NCBI RefSeq assembly: GCF_017876595.1 | Contig: NZ_JAGIOG010000001.1 | Span: forward strand, 3,861,786-3,925,785 | Source: Aeromicrobium fastidiosum | GTDB lineage: Bacteria; Actinomycetota; Actinomycetes; Propionibacteriales; Nocardioidaceae | Direction: 5' to 3' | Length of the DNA stretch: 64,000 nt | Shown here: positions 62,629-64,000 of the stretch, piece by piece | How positions within the stretch are numbered: the stretch's first letter is position 1 | How the letters are laid out: each line of letters starts with the position of its first letter | Position numbers and translations under genes: made by a program | The notes under the pieces: generated by a model | Database searches by the model: none | The model's input: the letters and a program-made list of their open reading frames with translations, nothing else | What the model was told of the DNA's origin: nothing

Positions 62629-63737
62629 GCGGAGGGCTGGTTGCGCCGCCAGCGGATGCCGGCCTCGATGAAGTCGTCGATCTCGCCGTCGAGCACGGCC
62701 TGCGTGTTGCCGCTCTCGTGCTCGGTGCGCAGGTCCTTGACCATCTGGTACGGGTTGAGCACGTAGTTGCGCATCTGGTCGCCCCACGACGCCTGCACGT
62801 CGCCGCGCAGCTCGTCGAGGTGGGCGCGCTCCTCGGCCTTCTTGAGCGCGAGCAGCTTGGCCTTGAGGATCACCATGGCACTGGCCTTGTTCTGCAGCTG
62901 GCTCTTCTCGTTCTGGCAGCTGACGACCGTGCCGGTGGGGATGTGCGTGAGGCGGACGGCGGAGTCGGTCGTGTTGACGCTCTGACCGCCGGGACCGGAC
63001 GACCGGTAGACGTCGACGCGGATCTCCTCGTCGGGCACGTCGATCTCGTCGGTCTGCTCGAGCACCGGGACGACCTCGATGGCCGCGAACGACGTCTGGC
63101 GGCGTCCCTGGTTGTCGAACGGCGAGATGCGCACGAGGCGGTGCGTGCCGGCCTCGACCGACAGCGTGCCGTAGGCGTACGGGGCCTTGACCGCGAACGT
63201 CGTCGACTTGAGCCCGGCCTCCTCGGCGTACGACACGTCGTAGATCTCGACGGTGTAGCCGTGGCGCTCGGCCCAGCGGATGTACATGCGCTGCAGCATC
63301 AGGGCGAAGTCGGCCGCGTCGACGCCGCCGGCACCCGAGCGGATCGAGACGAGGGCGTCGCGCTCGTCGTACTCGCCTGACAGCAGCGTGCGCACCTCGA
63401 GGCTGTCGATCGTCTTCTTGATGCGGACGAGCTCGCGCTCGACCTCGGCGGACGTCTCGGCGTCGTCCTCCTCGAGGGCCATCTCGTGCATGATGTCGAG
63501 GTCGTCGAGGCGCGTGCGAAGGCTCGTGACGCGCTCGACCTGCGCCTGCAGCGTCGACAGCCGGCTCGTGACGCGCTGGGCGTTGGCCTGGTCGTCCCAC
63601 AGCTCGGGGTCGCCGACCTCGACCTGCAGCTCGTCGATCTCCTTGCGCACGGCGTCGAGGTCGAGCACCTTCTCGATCGACGTCAGGGTCGCGTCGAGGG
63701 CCTTGGTCTGCTCTGCGAAGTCTGGTGCTGCCACCAC
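62625..63737 (-). CDS. prfB: peptide chain release factor 2
   Basis: The 370-aa RF2 has a central SPF codon-recognition tripeptide in [16 protein letters not shown] and the catalytic GGQ in [20 protein letters not shown]. It reads UGA and UAA stops. The frame is continuous from GTG 63737, so there is no programmed frameshift of the E. coli kind. In relatives ftsE lies immediately downstream; here the coiled-coil gene and sugar cluster lie between. Confidence 0.95.
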   Translation of the reverse strand: MVAAPDFAEQTKALDATLTSIEKVLDLDAVRKEIDELQVEVGDPELWDDQANAQRVTSRLSTLQAQVERVTSLRTRLDDLDIMHEMALEEDDAETSAEVERELVRIKKTIDSLEVRTLLSGEYDERDALVSIRSGAGGVDAADFALMLQRMYIRWAERHGYTVEIYDVSYAEEAGLKSTTFAVKAPYAYGTLSVEAGTHRLVRISPFDNQGRRQTSFAAIEVVPVLEQTDEIDVPDEEIRVDVYRSSGPGGQSVNTTDSAVRLTHIPTGTVVSCQNEKSQLQNKASAMVILKAKLLALKKAEERAHLDELRGDVQASWGDQMRNYVLNPYQMVKDLRTEHESGNTQAVLDGEIDDFIEAGIRWRRNQPSA

Positions 63738-63756
63738 ACGAGGTTACCGCGTCAGG

Positions 63757-63945
63757 TCACACGCTCTTGCGGCGGAACTCCGGCGAGGTCGTGGGCCCGG
63801 TGGCACCGTGCGACTTCTCGCTGCCGTCGTGCTCGGCACCCTCGGCGGTCGCGTGGCTCTGGTTCTTCTTCTTGTCGAGCGCCTCGCGGAACTTGGCCTT
63901 CATGTCGGCCTTCGGATCGTTGCCTGCTCCTGCGTTGTCAGCCAT
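63757..63945 (-). CDS. DUF5302-like small protein
   Basis: The 62-aa highly charged protein MADNAGAGNDPKADMKAKFREALDKKKNQSHATAEGAEHDGS..GPTTSPEFRRKSV matches the actinobacterial DUF5302 pattern: a short Lys-rich helix then a disordered tail with a terminal EFRRKS. Function is unknown. It is 19 bp upstream of prfB on the same strand. The remaining 55 bp of the window hold no gene. Confidence 0.75.
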   Translation of the reverse strand: MADNAGAGNDPKADMKAKFREALDKKKNQSHATAEGAEHDGSEKSHGATGPTTSPEFRRKSV

Positions 63946-64000
63946 GACCCCACCCTAGTCCTCCCTGTGACGACGTCGAAGCCCCTCGATGCCCGGTGCC

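Noticed and set aside
62625..63737. A programmed +1 frameshift in prfB
   Set aside because: The reading frame from GTG 63737 to the stop is continuous with all RF2 motifs in one frame.

Overview
The window is high-G+C actinobacterial chromosome, most likely from the Nocardioidaceae (Aeromicrobium/Nocardioides type). The evidence is GTG/TTG starts, ATGA/GTGA gene overlaps, mycobacterium-like gene neighbourhoods (pepN, Rv2466c-like, rpiB, nei2; folP2-gpgS; prfB, ftsE, ftsX, M23, smpB) and a tmRNA with tag ADSKRTDFALAA.

Region 1 (1-28.1 kb) is core genome. It holds a PhoD-type phosphatase, a methyltransferase, tRNA-Pro, a small kinase and tRNA-Gly with a duplicated 3' end. A minus-strand block follows: a PP2C phosphatase, nei2, rpiB, a CDP-glycerol glycerophosphotransferase-like protein, an alpha/beta hydrolase, an Rv2466c-like DsbA protein lacking one active-site Cys, and a GCS2 ligase. 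Then come pepN, a secreted lipase, folP2-gpgS and a lipid/acyl-CoA block (nitronate monooxygenase, TetR, acyl-CoA dehydrogenase, SDR). MscS, a truncated globin followed by a 62-bp tandem repeat, and a thioesterase come next. The region ends with an AccD-like carboxylase and stand-alone biotin carrier divergent from a fabG-kinase-TetR operon, with well-formed operator palindromes between them.

Region 2 (about 28.1-45.0 kb) is an accessory island of visibly lower G+C against the 3' end of ssrA. It carries two small helix-turn-helix ORFs and a giant Rhs/YD-repeat polymorphic toxin of about 4000 aa. That protein has Kelch, LamG-like, RCC1 and Gly-rich modules built into it and a TNT-like C-terminal toxin candidate. 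A translationally coupled small candidate immunity gene follows the toxin. A lipoprotein gene, two adjacent genes that each carry a HEPN RNase signature (R-N-S-x-x-H), and phage-like debris complete the island. Both edges carry the same module series: a structured element whose outer stem covaries, then a terminator, then GTGGAGCT.

Region 3 (45.0-64 kb) begins with ssrA, an MFS exporter, an amidohydrolase, smpB, an SRPBCC protein and an M23 peptidase. The ftsX-M23 link is broken by a 2.7-kb element bounded by a 28-bp direct repeat that is the 3' end of ftsX. A frameshifted tyrosine-recombinase remnant sits beside one copy. After ftsX and ftsE comes a sugar-uptake and catabolism cluster (ROK regulator, ABC importer, Gfo/Idh/MocA oxidoreductase, TIM-barrel isomerase), which separates ftsE from prfB. 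A DUF5302-like gene ends the window.

All calls come from reading sequence and motifs. No database search was run, and coordinates of non-coding sites are by hand.
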